Source of the DNA: Mariprofundus sp. KV
GTDB taxonomy: Bacteria; Pseudomonadota; Zetaproteobacteria; Mariprofundales; Mariprofundaceae
Length of the DNA stretch: 64,000 bases
Direction: 5' to 3'
Assembly (NCBI RefSeq): GCF_013387475.1
Contig: NZ_VWNB01000002.1
Span: 124,001-188,000 of the forward strand
The notes under the pieces: generated by a model
Told to the model about the DNA's origin: nothing
Database searches by the model: none
What the model saw: only the letters and a program-made list of their open reading frames with translations
Program-made: the position numbers and the translations under genes
Shown here: in pieces, positions 31,712 through 40,623 of the stretch
How the letters are laid out: every line of letters begins with the position of its first letter
How positions within the stretch are numbered: position 1 is the first letter of the stretch

Positions 31712-31890
31712 GAACAGACCTCACTGTGAACTTATCTATCCATACTGTTCAGATTTAATTACAAACATCATCAGCATGGATGACGTAATCTTAATTCCCG
31801 GTATGATTAGGTGTTAAATCATGACGGCATTCTCTATGCAATGCCATCGATGATTATATCGGCAGCAGCCGGCCAGAGGGAGCCCATCAC

Positions 31891-32496
31891 GTGAGTAATG
31901 CTGGCAATGATGCACAGGAAGCACTGGTTGCCCTTGTCGGCGCTCTGGAGGCCCGGGACAGCTTCGCCAATGATCACTCAAGACGGGTCAGCCAGATTGC
32001 CGTGCGATTGGCGAAGATATTCAAGCTCGATGCTGAAACAGTGAAAAAGATCGGCAATGCAGGTCTGCTACACGATATCGGCATGGTCAGTGTTCCTGAT
32101 GCCATTCTTCTCAAACCCGGCAGTTTTACAGAGGCTGAACGCACCGTGATTCGTGAAGCCCCTAACGTTGCAGGAAAAATCCTTGAACCGATCAAATCAC
32201 TCAGGGATGAACGCCTTATGGTACTGCATCATGGTGAGCGCTGGGATGGTTCAGGTTACCCGGATGGACTCAAAGAAGAGGCCATTCCTATTGGAGCCCG
32301 CTTTATCGCTATCGCAGAAGCGATTGATGCGATGACCCAAAACCGGGTCTACCGCCGGGCCAGACCTCTCTCATTCTGTCTGGAGCAGCTGGAAGAGAAC
32401 GCAGGCAGCCAGTTTGACCCTAAAATTGCAAAAGTAGCTATAGCGGCACTGGCCAAGGGGCTGGTTAGAGCCAGACCCGATAAAACAGGGAATTAA
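31891..32496 (+). CDS. HD-GYP-type domain protein with altered motif
   Basis: The 201-residue protein is essentially one HD-GYP domain, the fold of cyclic di-GMP phosphodiesterases. It has LLHDIG (H61, D62) and HHGERWDGSGYPDGL (113-127). However, the usual Lys of HDxGK is Met (HDIGM, residue 65), and the conserved metal-ligand His before PxxG appears to be Ala (REAPNVAGKIL, residue 90). The catalytic state is therefore uncertain. It has no sensory domain, so it may act as a stand-alone enzyme or an inactive binder. Start GTG 31891 follows AGAGGGAG. Confidence 0.85.
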   Translation: MSNAGNDAQEALVALVGALEARDSFANDHSRRVSQIAVRLAKIFKLDAETVKKIGNAGLLHDIGMVSVPDAILLKPGSFTEAERTVIREAPNVAGKILEPIKSLRDERLMVLHHGERWDGSGYPDGLKEEAIPIGARFIAIAEAIDAMTQNRVYRRARPLSFCLEQLEENAGSQFDPKIAKVAIAALAKGLVRARPDKTGN

Positions 32497-32523
32497 TGGC
32501 GTATCCAGCCAGCTTTTTCAGGC

Positions 32524-33132
32524 TTACAGCTGTTTGAACTGTTGAACATCACTGGTTATTGCGCGCACCTGCTCATCCGGCGAGAGATCCAGATAGACCT
32601 TTTTGATAATACCTGCCTCATCAACAAGATAACTCATATTCTTGGTCATATGCGTCATCGAGGTGTGAGCTGCATACTCCTGGATAACATCGCCCTCAGG
32701 ATCGGAAAGCAGAGGGTGTGTGATCCCCAGCTTCTCGGCAAATTCATGATGCGAAGACACTGAATCGTAACTGATACCGATCAGCTGCAAATCCAGTGAA
32801 CGGAAAGCATTATAGTTGTCTCTCAATCGCCGGGCCTGAATCAACCCCTCCGCACGGGACTCATTATAAAAATAGACCAGGCACCAGTGACCCTTGAAAT
32901 CACTGACAGAGACATTTGTATTATCCTGATTCCGCAGCACAAATTCAGGAACAGGTTTACCCGGCTCAATGGGTTTACCGTTATTGACAATGATGCTGAT
33001 CATCACAATTGCTGGCGCCACTGCTACCATAATCATCCCAACCACTATCTTCACGATAGCGCGTTGCACCTGTTGCGCCTGTTCGTGGTTGGCTGGTAAT
33101 GGTCTCTGATTCATGTTCGAGTTCTGCCACAC
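32524..33132 (-). CDS. Membrane-anchored redoxin-like protein without peroxidatic Cys
   Basis: The 202-residue protein has an N-terminal membrane anchor (IVVGMIMVAVAPAIVMISIIV) and a thioredoxin-fold/AhpC-TSA-like domain: PVPEFVLRNQDNTNVSVSDFKGHWCLVYFYNESRAEG, then LIGISYDSVSSHHEFAEKLGITHPLLSDPEGDVIQEY. In Bcp-type peroxiredoxins the peroxidatic Cys is in YFYPKxxTPGCT; here that position is NESRAEG with no Cys. The only Cys nearby is in HWC, a different position. It therefore may not be a peroxiredoxin. An internal ATG at 33114 is an alternative start. It converges on the HD-GYP gene. Confidence 0.72.
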   Translation of the reverse strand: MWQNSNMNQRPLPANHEQAQQVQRAIVKIVVGMIMVAVAPAIVMISIIVNNGKPIEPGKPVPEFVLRNQDNTNVSVSDFKGHWCLVYFYNESRAEGLIQARRLRDNYNAFRSLDLQLIGISYDSVSSHHEFAEKLGITHPLLSDPEGDVIQEYAAHTSMTHMTKNMSYLVDEAGIIKKVYLDLSPDEQVRAITSDVQQFKQL

Positions 33133-33280
33133 CTTGTCTAATAAGTAAAGTCTAATATACGCATGTCTTGCACATCAAGCTTGTGAAATCGAGAAGGAAA
33201 GAAAGAGAGCAACATAAACCGAGCAGGCCAGATGAACACAATTAAGCAACTGCGCAGACATCCGAAAATTAAACCAACAC

Positions 33281-33309
33281 TTGACAAAACTGCCATAACC
33301 TATTGATAT
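33281..33309 (+). promoter_or_regulatory. Weak promoter candidate before the MinD-like gene
   Basis: TTGACA at 33281-33286, 17-base spacer, then TGATAT at 33304-33309 (3 of 6 consensus). The perfect -35 and position before GGAGG and ATG 33342 support it; the -10 is poor. Confidence 0.35.
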
Positions 33310-33341
33310 GTATCCCCTTACAGGACACGGAGGCCTTGACC

Positions 33342-34295
33342 ATGTTAAAAGTGGTAACGTCCCCCACCGCTCCCGCCAGCGCAGGAGCCACTGAAAACAG
33401 ACCACAGATATGGGCTGTAGCCAGCGGCAAGGGTGGTGTTGGAAAAAGCTTTATCGCTTCTAATCTGGGCCTAGCACTTGCCCAGAGTGGCAGACGTACT
33501 ATTGTCGTAGATCTTGATCTTGGCGGTGCTAATCTGCACACCCATCTCGGCATCAGCCGTCCCAAACACTCGCTCTCTCATTTCATCAATGGCAAAAATG
33601 GTGATCTTAAAGAGATGATCGAATCACTACCCGGTACAACACTGGGCATCATCTCAGGCGCATCGGACCATCTTGAGGTGGCTAACCTCAAACATTTCCA
33701 GAAACTGAAACTCATTCGCCATCTTTTAAAGCTTCCGGCCGATTACGTTATTCTCGATCTGGGAGCCGGAACCACCTACAACACCCTCGATTTCTTCAAC
33801 CTGGCTGATCAGGGCATCCTCTCTGTTATTCCGGAACCCACCGCGATTGAAAACAGCCACCGTTTCCTGAAATCGGCAATGTACCGCAAACTTCGTGATG
33901 TTCCTGCGGATACCAAGAGCATGGTTAAAGAGATCCTTGGCACACCATCTGAACAGACCCGCAGCTTAAACACGCTGAATAAGATCATCGACTCGATCCA
34001 TCAACAATCACCGAAACATGGTAAAATTCTCAGGCGGAGAATTGACTCTGCAGGCCTGCACCTGATTGTTAACCAGATCAGGGAACCCGCCGACTTTCAA
34101 CTGGGTTATTCCATGGCACTGATCTGGAAACAGTATTACGGAAAAAAACCGGACTCTCTCTCTTTCCTCAACCATGATGACTCAATTATCAAAGCGCTCT
34201 GTGAGCATCACCCCTACCTGCATGAGCATCCGCACTCTCGCAATGCGATCCAGCTGAAACATCTGGTCAAGACCATCATAAACAAGAAAAAATGA
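33342..34295 (+). CDS. MinD/ParA-family ATPase
   Basis: The 317-residue P-loop protein has the deviant Walker A KGGVGKS (~30-36) and VDLDLGGANLHTHLG at the Walker A' and switch region. It resembles FlhG/MinD-family proteins, but the C-terminal part (ADFQLGYSMALIWKQYYGKKP) departs from FlhG. ATG 33342 has GGAGG upstream. Its 3' end overlaps the J-like/HTH gene by four bases. No flagellar or division gene is adjacent, so the cargo is unknown. Confidence 0.85.
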   Translation: MLKVVTSPTAPASAGATENRPQIWAVASGKGGVGKSFIASNLGLALAQSGRRTIVVDLDLGGANLHTHLGISRPKHSLSHFINGKNGDLKEMIESLPGTTLGIISGASDHLEVANLKHFQKLKLIRHLLKLPADYVILDLGAGTTYNTLDFFNLADQGILSVIPEPTAIENSHRFLKSAMYRKLRDVPADTKSMVKEILGTPSEQTRSLNTLNKIIDSIHQQSPKHGKILRRRIDSAGLHLIVNQIREPADFQLGYSMALIWKQYYGKKPDSLSFLNHDDSIIKALCEHHPYLHEHPHSRNAIQLKHLVKTIINKKK

Positions 34296-34855
34296 GGCTC
34301 CCTGATTATTACGACCTTCTGGATATCCCCAGATCAGCGTCAGCCGCAGATATCATTCAGGCCTATCGACTGGCAACCAGAACCTATGTCAACGGATCTC
34401 AGGCCACCTACTCCATGTTTGATGAGGATCAGCTAGTGGAGATTCGCCGTGACATTGAAGAGGCCTATAATACATTAAGCCATACTGAAAGGCGTAAGCT
34501 CTACGACACGATGCTGGCACAGCAACAAGCTGGTACAACAAGCCGAAACGCTATAGATGAGCGTGAAAAAAATGTCTTTTATCTTAAACAGCCGGCTGAG
34601 ATCCCGGCAGCAACCGGCATTAAATTTACCGGTGATCAACTGAAGCGTATCCGCAAAAGCAGAGGCATATCCCTTGCGAAGCTTGCTGACGCGACAGGTA
34701 TACAACAGCGCCTGCTGCAAGCCATAGAGGAAGAGGATCTTACCCTGTTCAGAGATAAATCCGAGCTCAACACGACCCTTTCATGCTACTCGAAGGAGAC
34801 AGGTCTAGACCCGCAAGAGGTTAGAAGCAGCTACCCGCTGACAGATCAGGCATAA
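34292..34855 (+). CDS. J-domain-like plus helix-turn-helix protein
   Basis: The 187-residue protein combines two modules. Residues ~3-72 resemble a DnaJ J-domain (DYYDLLDIPRSASAADIIQAYRL, then EEAYNTLSHTERRKLYD), but the HPD tripeptide is absent; that stretch reads TRTYVNGSQ. Residues ~112-175 form a HTH_25/RodZ-type helix-turn-helix (LKRIRKSRGISLAKLADATGI). Without HPD it cannot be a standard Hsp70 co-chaperone. It overlaps the MinD-like ATPase gene and probably works with it, perhaps linking it to DNA. Confidence 0.75.
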   Translation: MRLPDYYDLLDIPRSASAADIIQAYRLATRTYVNGSQATYSMFDEDQLVEIRRDIEEAYNTLSHTERRKLYDTMLAQQQAGTTSRNAIDEREKNVFYLKQPAEIPAATGIKFTGDQLKRIRKSRGISLAKLADATGIQQRLLQAIEEEDLTLFRDKSELNTTLSCYSKETGLDPQEVRSSYPLTDQA

Positions 34856-34879
34856 CCGGGCAAGACAATCGCCGGACGA

Positions 34880-35197
34880 TCAGCTCTCTGCGTCTGCACC
34901 TTCTACACGCGCCTTTTTGGCACGGATACGCTCTTTTTTGTCATCAGCACCATGAGCACTGCGCGGCTTGCGCGGCAGTGAACGGTAGATCTCCACACGA
35001 TCCCCCTCACAAAGCTCCTGACTCCCCTTGATCAGTTTCGCATAGATACCGAGCTGATGCACAGCAAGGTCGATTTCAGGGCACCTCTCCATCAGACCGC
35101 TGGTACGAACCGCCTCTTCAGCCGTTGTCCCCGCAGCCACATCCAGCTCTTCGATAAACTGTTCATGTGCCAGTGCATAGACGACAGTAACGTGCAT
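34880..35197 (-). CDS. rnfH: RnfH family protein (RatB-like)
   Basis: Small 105-residue ubiquitin-like protein with the RnfH/UPF0125 signature: VVYALAHEQFIEELDVAAGTTAEEAVRTSGL, then DLAVHQLGIYAKL and GDRVEIYRSLPRKPR. The C-terminus is charged. RnfH is usually next to ratA, as here: the ratA stop and this start are adjacent. The cellular role is not established; despite the name it is not an Rnf complex subunit. Confidence 0.88.
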   Translation of the reverse strand: MHVTVVYALAHEQFIEELDVAAGTTAEEAVRTSGLMERCPEIDLAVHQLGIYAKLIKGSQELCEGDRVEIYRSLPRKPRSAHGADDKKERIRAKKARVEGADAES

Positions 35198-35632
35198 TCA
35201 GCTCCCCTTCAGGGTCAGAGCCCGCTGTTCAAAGGCCTGGACCATCGATTTGCATGCTGTTGCGAAGATTGGAGAAGCCACCATGTCCAGCATCATGCTG
35301 CGAAATTCAAACTCAATCGAAAAATGTACCCTGCAGGTCTCATCATCCACAGCCTCAAAGGTCCAGATACTCTCGAGAAAGCGGAACGGCCCGTCGAGCA
35401 GCCTGATCTCGATCAACTTGTCTGAAACATAGCGATCAATAGTTTTAAAGCTGTGCCTGGAGCCAGCCAGATCGGCAACAAGCTCTGCAGTCAGCTCTCC
35501 CTGCTGCTCTGTTAATATCGTTGCATCAGCAACCCAGGGCAGAAACTGCGGGTAGGCTTCAATATCCATCACAACATCAAACATTCTGCCTGCAGAACTG
35601 GCGATCACCCTGGTCTCTTCGAAACTACGCAT
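35198..35632 (-). CDS. ratA: RatA/CoQ-binding START-domain protein
   Basis: A 144-residue START-fold protein: SSAGRMFDVVMDIEAYPQFLPWVADATIL, then VHFSIEFEFRSMMLDMVASPIF. E. coli RatA has been described as a ribosome-association toxin, and the family also includes COQ10 proteins that bind ubiquinone. Both roles are possible. It precedes rnfH directly, the classical order, and lies 3 bp after der, so the three probably form one transcript. Confidence 0.88.
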   Translation of the reverse strand: MRSFEETRVIASSAGRMFDVVMDIEAYPQFLPWVADATILTEQQGELTAELVADLAGSRHSFKTIDRYVSDKLIEIRLLDGPFRFLESIWTFEAVDDETCRVHFSIEFEFRSMMLDMVASPIFATACKSMVQAFEQRALTLKGS

Positions 35633-35635
35633 GGA

Positions 35636-37003
35636 TCAGCGTCTTTTCTCCGGGGCATAGGGGTTGTCACCGCCCCCTGTGAAGGTAAAGCGGACAGTGA
35701 CACCGGTAAGATTAAATGTCTTACGGAATGACTGCTCCAGATAGCGGCGATAACTGGTCTTCAGCGCCTGCGGACGATTACAGAATACTTTGATACTTGG
35801 CGGAGAGGTACCGATCTGCGATGCATATTTCAGCTTTACAGCGGCACCGCGATCACTGGGTGGATGCTGCGCCTCCTGAGCCGCCTGCATCCAGCGATTC
35901 AGCTCACCGGTTCCGATCTCAAAGCGGTTACGCTTGGCTGCCCTGACCGCCTCATCAAGAAGCTTTTTCACACCTTTGCTGCTCTTGGCAGTAATGCGGA
36001 AAATCTGAATGTCCGCCAGACCACGCATGCGGAAGTTGAGGCGCTCAGCGAAATAGTTCCACTCATCCTCACTCAGCAGGTCAAGCTTGTTCACTGCCAC
36101 CAGCAGCGCACACCCTTCATCCTGAGCCAGCTGCATCAGCCGCATATCCTGCTCTACAACACCTTCTGAGCCATCAAGTACCATGACAGCCGTATCAGCA
36201 CGCGCAAATGCCTGTACAGCCTTCACACGCGCCACAAACTCGATGATATCACTGATTCTACCATGCTTACGCTGGCCTGCCGTATCCACCAGACGCACAA
36301 CACCATCGCGATATGGAAGATCACTATCAATCGCATCTCTGGTGGTGCCGGCCACATCACTGACCACCATCCGCTGCTTGCCAAGCCAGGCGTTGATCAG
36401 GGTTGATTTGCCGACATTGGGACGGCCAATGACAGCAATACTGGCCAGCGGCGGCTGCTCATCCTCTGTTGAGGCAACCAGTTCCGGCAGCATCTTTTCC
36501 AGATGAACGACAAAATCACGGATACCGTCACCATGCGCCGCAGAAACAGCAATAGGGTCACCCATGCCGAGCTTGAAAAATTCCAGTTCACTATTGGGCT
36601 TTTCGGCTTTGTTCACCACAATCGCCACAGGAATGTGATGGCGACGCAGCTTATGGGCAATAGCAGCATCTACAGGTGTCACACCAACCTGACCATCACC
36701 GATAAACAGAACAACATCGGCAATTTCCAGCGCCGCCTCAACCTGCGCATCAATAGCAGGCTGCATCACATCATGTGTGCCCTCACCAATGCCACCGGTA
36801 TCAACCAGAACACATTCACGTGCGCCGATCAGGCATTCACTCTCAAGGCGATCTACGGTTACACCCGGTCGGTCGCCAACAATGGCCTTGCGCTTACCAA
36901 GCAGCCGGTTGAACAGGGTAGATTTACCGACGTTGGGGCGGCCAACAATAGCGATAACCGGCAAGCGAGCGGATAACTTCTGATAATGGGGTTTCTGATT
37001 CAA
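35636..37003 (-). CDS. der: Ribosome-assembly GTPase Der
   Basis: Essential tandem-GTPase for 50S maturation. The 455-residue protein has two G domains: the first with GRPNVGKST near residue 21 and NKAEKP, the second with GRPNVGKST near residue 194 and NKLD, followed by a KH-like domain (TFNLTGVTVRFTF). It follows bamB on the minus strand by 23 bp. The yfgM-bamB-der order is a conserved proteobacterial arrangement. Confidence 0.97.
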   Translation of the reverse strand: MNQKPHYQKLSARLPVIAIVGRPNVGKSTLFNRLLGKRKAIVGDRPGVTVDRLESECLIGARECVLVDTGGIGEGTHDVMQPAIDAQVEAALEIADVVLFIGDGQVGVTPVDAAIAHKLRRHHIPVAIVVNKAEKPNSELEFFKLGMGDPIAVSAAHGDGIRDFVVHLEKMLPELVASTEDEQPPLASIAVIGRPNVGKSTLINAWLGKQRMVVSDVAGTTRDAIDSDLPYRDGVVRLVDTAGQRKHGRISDIIEFVARVKAVQAFARADTAVMVLDGSEGVVEQDMRLMQLAQDEGCALLVAVNKLDLLSEDEWNYFAERLNFRMRGLADIQIFRITAKSSKGVKKLLDEAVRAAKRNRFEIGTGELNRWMQAAQEAQHPPSDRGAAVKLKYASQIGTSPPSIKVFCNRPQALKTSYRRYLEQSFRKTFNLTGVTVRFTFTGGGDNPYAPEKRR

Positions 37004-37026
37004 AGGGGTAACCTGTTTTGGCGCAC

Positions 37027-38208
37027 TCAGCGCAGTTTAAACAGAGTTCCAAGGTTATTTCTAACCAGCACCCCGTCAGAAGAGGCAACAGGAGTCAGGT
37101 CAATACGTCCACCCAGTTCCACCGTTGCAAGTAGCTTTCCATCAAGATTGAGGCGGAAAACTTTACCGGACTCATCTGCCAGCCATAGCATCTGATTCCA
37201 GAATATCGGTCCGGTCAGCTCAACATCGGAGAGTTTCTGTTTCCAGAGCGTCTCTCCACCGGCTGCATCAAGCATACTCAGCGCTCCCTGAGCATCGGCC
37301 ACATAGACCCTATTACCGATCAGCAGAGGTGACCCTTTTGAGGAGATCGCACGACTCATCAATGTACTGCCATCCTGTAGTGAGAGGAAAAACAGCTCGC
37401 CCTGAAATACCGGCACAGCCAGCATATCCTCATGTTTACCAGACTGCTCAGCCGGGATAAGCAGCGGCGTTGCCACAGGCACCTTCAGATCTCTCAACAC
37501 AGCAGCATCACTGTTAATCAACAGCTGGCGCTGCCACAAAAAGCTGCCACTTTCAGCTTTCAACGCCACAACATCACCATTGCGCATGGCGACATAAACC
37601 TGATCCCGGAAGACCACAGGAGAAGGCAACAGCTGCATACCCAGACCAGCCGGTGGGCCGGAGTAACTCCAGACCTTTTCGCCACGCTGGGAGAAACGGA
37701 ACACCTGATTGGTTTCAGTTTGAATAATAAAATCACTACCAATAAGAACAGGTCTGCTTAACAGTGACGAAGAGAGTTGAATGGACCAGGCCACACGACC
37801 TTCGTTGATATCAATGCCGAACACTTTACCGCCCACATCACCAACAACGACAAGACCATTGGCCAGCTGCAGGCCACCGGACTCACCGGCAGCACTCAGT
37901 GCTACGCGATGAATTTCACGACCTGAACTGTTGAGTATCCTGACACGTTTGTCCTGGGCACCGGCAACAATCACTTCACCCGCTTCACTCGTGGCAATAG
38001 CCGGATTACTCATGCCTGCACTGGAGGCTGGCTGGCGCTGATCGAGATCACTGCGCCAGACAATTGATATATCTGAAGTAGTCTCAACCACCGGCTTCTG
38101 CTCGCCCTCCTGAGAAGCGAAAGGGTTCATCGAACAGCCACACAACAGTGCCAGCAAAGCGGCAAACAGCGGTAGTCTCAACTGCGCTATCATTACAGGT
38201 CTCATCAT
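37027..38208 (-). CDS. bamB: Outer-membrane assembly lipoprotein BamB
   Basis: The 393-residue lipoprotein (lipobox CGCS) is a PQQ-like beta-propeller: repeated GKVFGIDINEGRVAWSIQL- and VALKAESGSFLWQRQL-type blades. BamB supports BAM-dependent insertion of outer-membrane proteins. It overlaps yfgM by four bases and is followed by der, the standard context. The N-terminal MMRPVM offers two possible Met starts, 38208 or nearby. Confidence 0.93.
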   Translation of the reverse strand: MMRPVMIAQLRLPLFAALLALLCGCSMNPFASQEGEQKPVVETTSDISIVWRSDLDQRQPASSAGMSNPAIATSEAGEVIVAGAQDKRVRILNSSGREIHRVALSAAGESGGLQLANGLVVVGDVGGKVFGIDINEGRVAWSIQLSSSLLSRPVLIGSDFIIQTETNQVFRFSQRGEKVWSYSGPPAGLGMQLLPSPVVFRDQVYVAMRNGDVVALKAESGSFLWQRQLLINSDAAVLRDLKVPVATPLLIPAEQSGKHEDMLAVPVFQGELFFLSLQDGSTLMSRAISSKGSPLLIGNRVYVADAQGALSMLDAAGGETLWKQKLSDVELTGPIFWNQMLWLADESGKVFRLNLDGKLLATVELGGRIDLTPVASSDGVLVRNNLGTLFKLR

Positions 38209-38843
38209 GAGGTTTTCTTGTTCATCTGAGACTCAATCTTCTCTTTAAGCCCGGCATCAACACCGGCTGCATCAAGAGCCTTCTGCAGATACGCCTGCTT
38301 CTGCGTCTCATCTGTAGCGATCTGAGCCAGCAGGAAGTAGCGAATCTGCTGGTACTGGTTGCCCACCTTCTGATCAAGCAGTGCCTGCGCTGCGGCATGA
38401 TCTCCGGCAGCAATCTTCATCTCAGCCAGATCAATTCTGGCCTGCCATACCCACTCCGGCATCGCTTTCGCATGCGCAATCAGAGCATTCAGATGCACCT
38501 CAGCATTGGCCGTATCAACGCCTGCCAGCTGCATCAGCGCCAGTGCACCATAACTGCTGGATGAGAAATCCCTGCTGACATTCTGCAGCAGCAACTGCTT
38601 CTTGCTGACATCGGCTTCACTAACAGCCTGCTGGTAAACAGTTGCAGCGGTAGCACTGTGAGCACGATCCTGTTCAATCCAGAATCCGGCCGCCAGCAGT
38701 ACAACCAGCAGCGCGGCAGCCGCACCCATCAGCAGCTTCTGATTGGCCTCTACCCAATTCGTCCATTGGGCAGAACGCATTTCGCGTTTAAGTTCCTCAA
38801 TGTCGGAATCTTTTACTGGTATATCGTCACTCATCTCATTCAT
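38205..38843 (-). CDS. yfgM: YfgM family protein (Sec ancillary subunit)
   Basis: The 212-residue protein has a single N-in transmembrane helix (~38-58, LLMGAAAALLVVLLAAGFWI) and a periplasmic TPR-like region, with QLLLQNVSRDFSSSSYGALALMQLA. YfgM interacts with SecYEG and PpiD in E. coli. Its end overlaps bamB. It is acidic before the helix, as in the family. Confidence 0.9.
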   Translation of the reverse strand: MNEMSDDIPVKDSDIEELKREMRSAQWTNWVEANQKLLMGAAAALLVVLLAAGFWIEQDRAHSATAATVYQQAVSEADVSKKQLLLQNVSRDFSSSSYGALALMQLAGVDTANAEVHLNALIAHAKAMPEWVWQARIDLAEMKIAAGDHAAAQALLDQKVGNQYQQIRYFLLAQIATDETQKQAYLQKALDAAGVDAGLKEKIESQMNKKTS

Positions 38844-38936
38844 CCTCGTTCATATTCATGAACAACCGGCATTGCAGGTAAAAAACCGATTATATAAAGC
38901 TGCTGCACCCTAAAAGGCACCCATCCAGTGTCAATG

Positions 38937-40007
38937 TCAGTTTTCATCCGCAGCGAATTCATGGCGACGCTCCAGCACAATGGATACCACACTTTTCACC
39001 AGCGCTGCCATCGGTATGGCAATGACCACACCGACAATACCCCACAAGCTGCCAAACACCAGTATGGCCACAATAATCGCAATAGGATGCAGATTAACAA
39101 TCTCAGAGAAGAGCCAGGGCACAATCACATTGGCATCGATCGCCTGTACCACCGCATATGCAAGGACACTGTAGGCCATGGTATCGGTCCAGCCCCACTG
39201 GAAGAAGGAGAGCAGGATCACCGGCACAGTAACCACGGCAGCACCAACAAAGGGAATCCACACCGAGATACCGGTAAGCACACCCAGCAGCAGTGCATAT
39301 TCATGCCCCATCCACCAGAACACCAGCCACATCGCCAAGCCGACAATAAATGCCTCCCAGAATTTACCCCGGATATAGTTGCCAATCTGAATATCCAGCT
39401 CAGCCCATACGCGCTGCAGCAGTGAGCGTTCGGTAGGCAGAAACTGCTGTGTCCAGCTGATAATCAGGTTTTTATCCTTGAGGAAGAAGAAGACCATCAC
39501 CGGCACCAGTACGGCATAGACCAGTAGCGTGATCATGCCCGGAATTGAGGCGATCGAGAAGGTGAGCAGTGCTCCGCCCCACTCCTGCAATTTCAGGGCG
39601 ATCGCGGCAACCACCTTCTGCAGGAAGGCCGGATTCATCCACTCGGCATGGTTGGCCTGCAGCTGTAGCAGCATCTCCCTGATCGACTGCACATATTGCG
39701 GTGCATTCATCACCAACCGTCCCACCTGCTCGGTTAACAGTGGCAGCACTGCCAGCAGCGCAAACATGATCAACAGCAGCGCACCACCACCGGCAACCGC
39801 GATAGCCAAAAGGCGCGGCACCTTGCAGTGTTGCAGAAGATCAATGACACCATCAAGCACATAGGCCAGGGCAATAGCCAGAAGAACCGGTGCCAGAATC
39901 GGCCCCAGCAGGAAGAGCAGAAGGAATATAACCAGCAGCGAGGAGAGCAGCATCACCAGTTCGGTGTCTGCCATACGCTTCTTCAGCCAGTCAGTCAGGA
40001 CGAACAT
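38937..40007 (-). CDS. AI-2E family transporter (PerM-like)
   Basis: A ~356-residue polytopic membrane protein. Signature segments are LLIMFALLAVLPLLTEQ near residue 85, VLVPVMVFFFLKD, and the C-terminal VGVVIAIPMAALVKSVVSIVLERR. The family includes TqsA and PerM; substrate is unknown. The start is inferred at ATG 40007: CGGAG is just upstream, and a GTG start at 40097 would overlap the DUF4149 gene far more. It overlaps the DUF4149 gene by 13 bp. Confidence 0.88.
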   Translation of the reverse strand: MFVLTDWLKKRMADTELVMLLSSLLVIFLLLFLLGPILAPVLLAIALAYVLDGVIDLLQHCKVPRLLAIAVAGGGALLLIMFALLAVLPLLTEQVGRLVMNAPQYVQSIREMLLQLQANHAEWMNPAFLQKVVAAIALKLQEWGGALLTFSIASIPGMITLLVYAVLVPVMVFFFLKDKNLIISWTQQFLPTERSLLQRVWAELDIQIGNYIRGKFWEAFIVGLAMWLVFWWMGHEYALLLGVLTGISVWIPFVGAAVVTVPVILLSFFQWGWTDTMAYSVLAYAVVQAIDANVIVPWLFSEIVNLHPIAIIVAILVFGSLWGIVGVVIAIPMAALVKSVVSIVLERRHEFAADEN

Positions 40008-40489
40008 GCCGCTCCGGGTTTGGTCGGCCCTAAAGCCACCAGTGCAGCAGCCGCGATGGCTGCAATCAGGTGAACTGTGGCGCTTACCCCGTGCCACATG
40101 CCAAACTGCTTGCGAAGCGGATGCTCAGCAGCCACAACATCCATCGAACCGATCTGCACTTTCAACTCCGCCAGAATCGGTGAAATAGTATACTCATTGG
40201 TCACTATCAGCAGCACAAGCAGTGCCAGAAAACCCCAACGCAGGCGGCCGATCTGCATGCCAGCACTGCGCATGCGCAGCCAGAAGACAATCACCGCAGC
40301 AGAGAGCAGCATCAGTCCCAAATTGGCAATATGGAAGATCTCTCCGGCCAGTGCTCCGGCCAGAGATAGTGAACCGGCTTTATCAAAGAGAACCGGAGCC
40401 ACAACAAAGCCGGGCACCACAAGCAGCCCCAGCATCAGTGCCAGAGTGAGTCGAACCGAACCGATGCGAATACACTCAACTCTCAACAT
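39995..40489 (-). CDS. DUF4149-type membrane protein
   Basis: A 164-residue protein with about four transmembrane segments: LTLALMLGLLVVPGFVVAPVLF, then NLGLMLLSAAVIVFW, RWGFLALLVLLIVTNEYTISPIL and TVHLIAAIAAAALV. FVVAPVLF and NEYTISPIL fit the DUF4149/TMEM205-like family. Its tail overlaps the transporter start, so translation is coupled. Function unknown. Confidence 0.75.
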   Translation of the reverse strand: MLRVECIRIGSVRLTLALMLGLLVVPGFVVAPVLFDKAGSLSLAGALAGEIFHIANLGLMLLSAAVIVFWLRMRSAGMQIGRLRWGFLALLVLLIVTNEYTISPILAELKVQIGSMDVVAAEHPLRKQFGMWHGVSATVHLIAAIAAAALVALGPTKPGAACSS

Positions 40490-40519
40490 GGACTCCTGTA
40501 ACGATCAACCTGCATCTAC

Positions 40520-40611
40520 CCGCACATGGATGTGCGGCGGGCGAAGCCCGTAAGCTCAGCAAAACCACGTTTTTGCTGAGTGGCCAAGCAAAACTCATGG
40601 ACGAGTTTTGC
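40520..40611. repeat. Block of four consecutive perfect hairpins between greA and the DUF4149 gene
   Basis: Stems: 40520-40527/40530-40537 (CCGCACAT, 8 bp), 40538-40542/40546-40550 (CGGGC, 5 bp), 40555-40564/40571-40580 (CTCAGCAAAA, 10 bp), 40588-40596/40603-40611 (GCAAAACTC, 9 bp). All perfect and almost touching. No T-tract. Same style as the blocks at 6100 and 29959. Confidence 0.8.
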
Positions 40612-40623
40612 GAATCAATCAAA

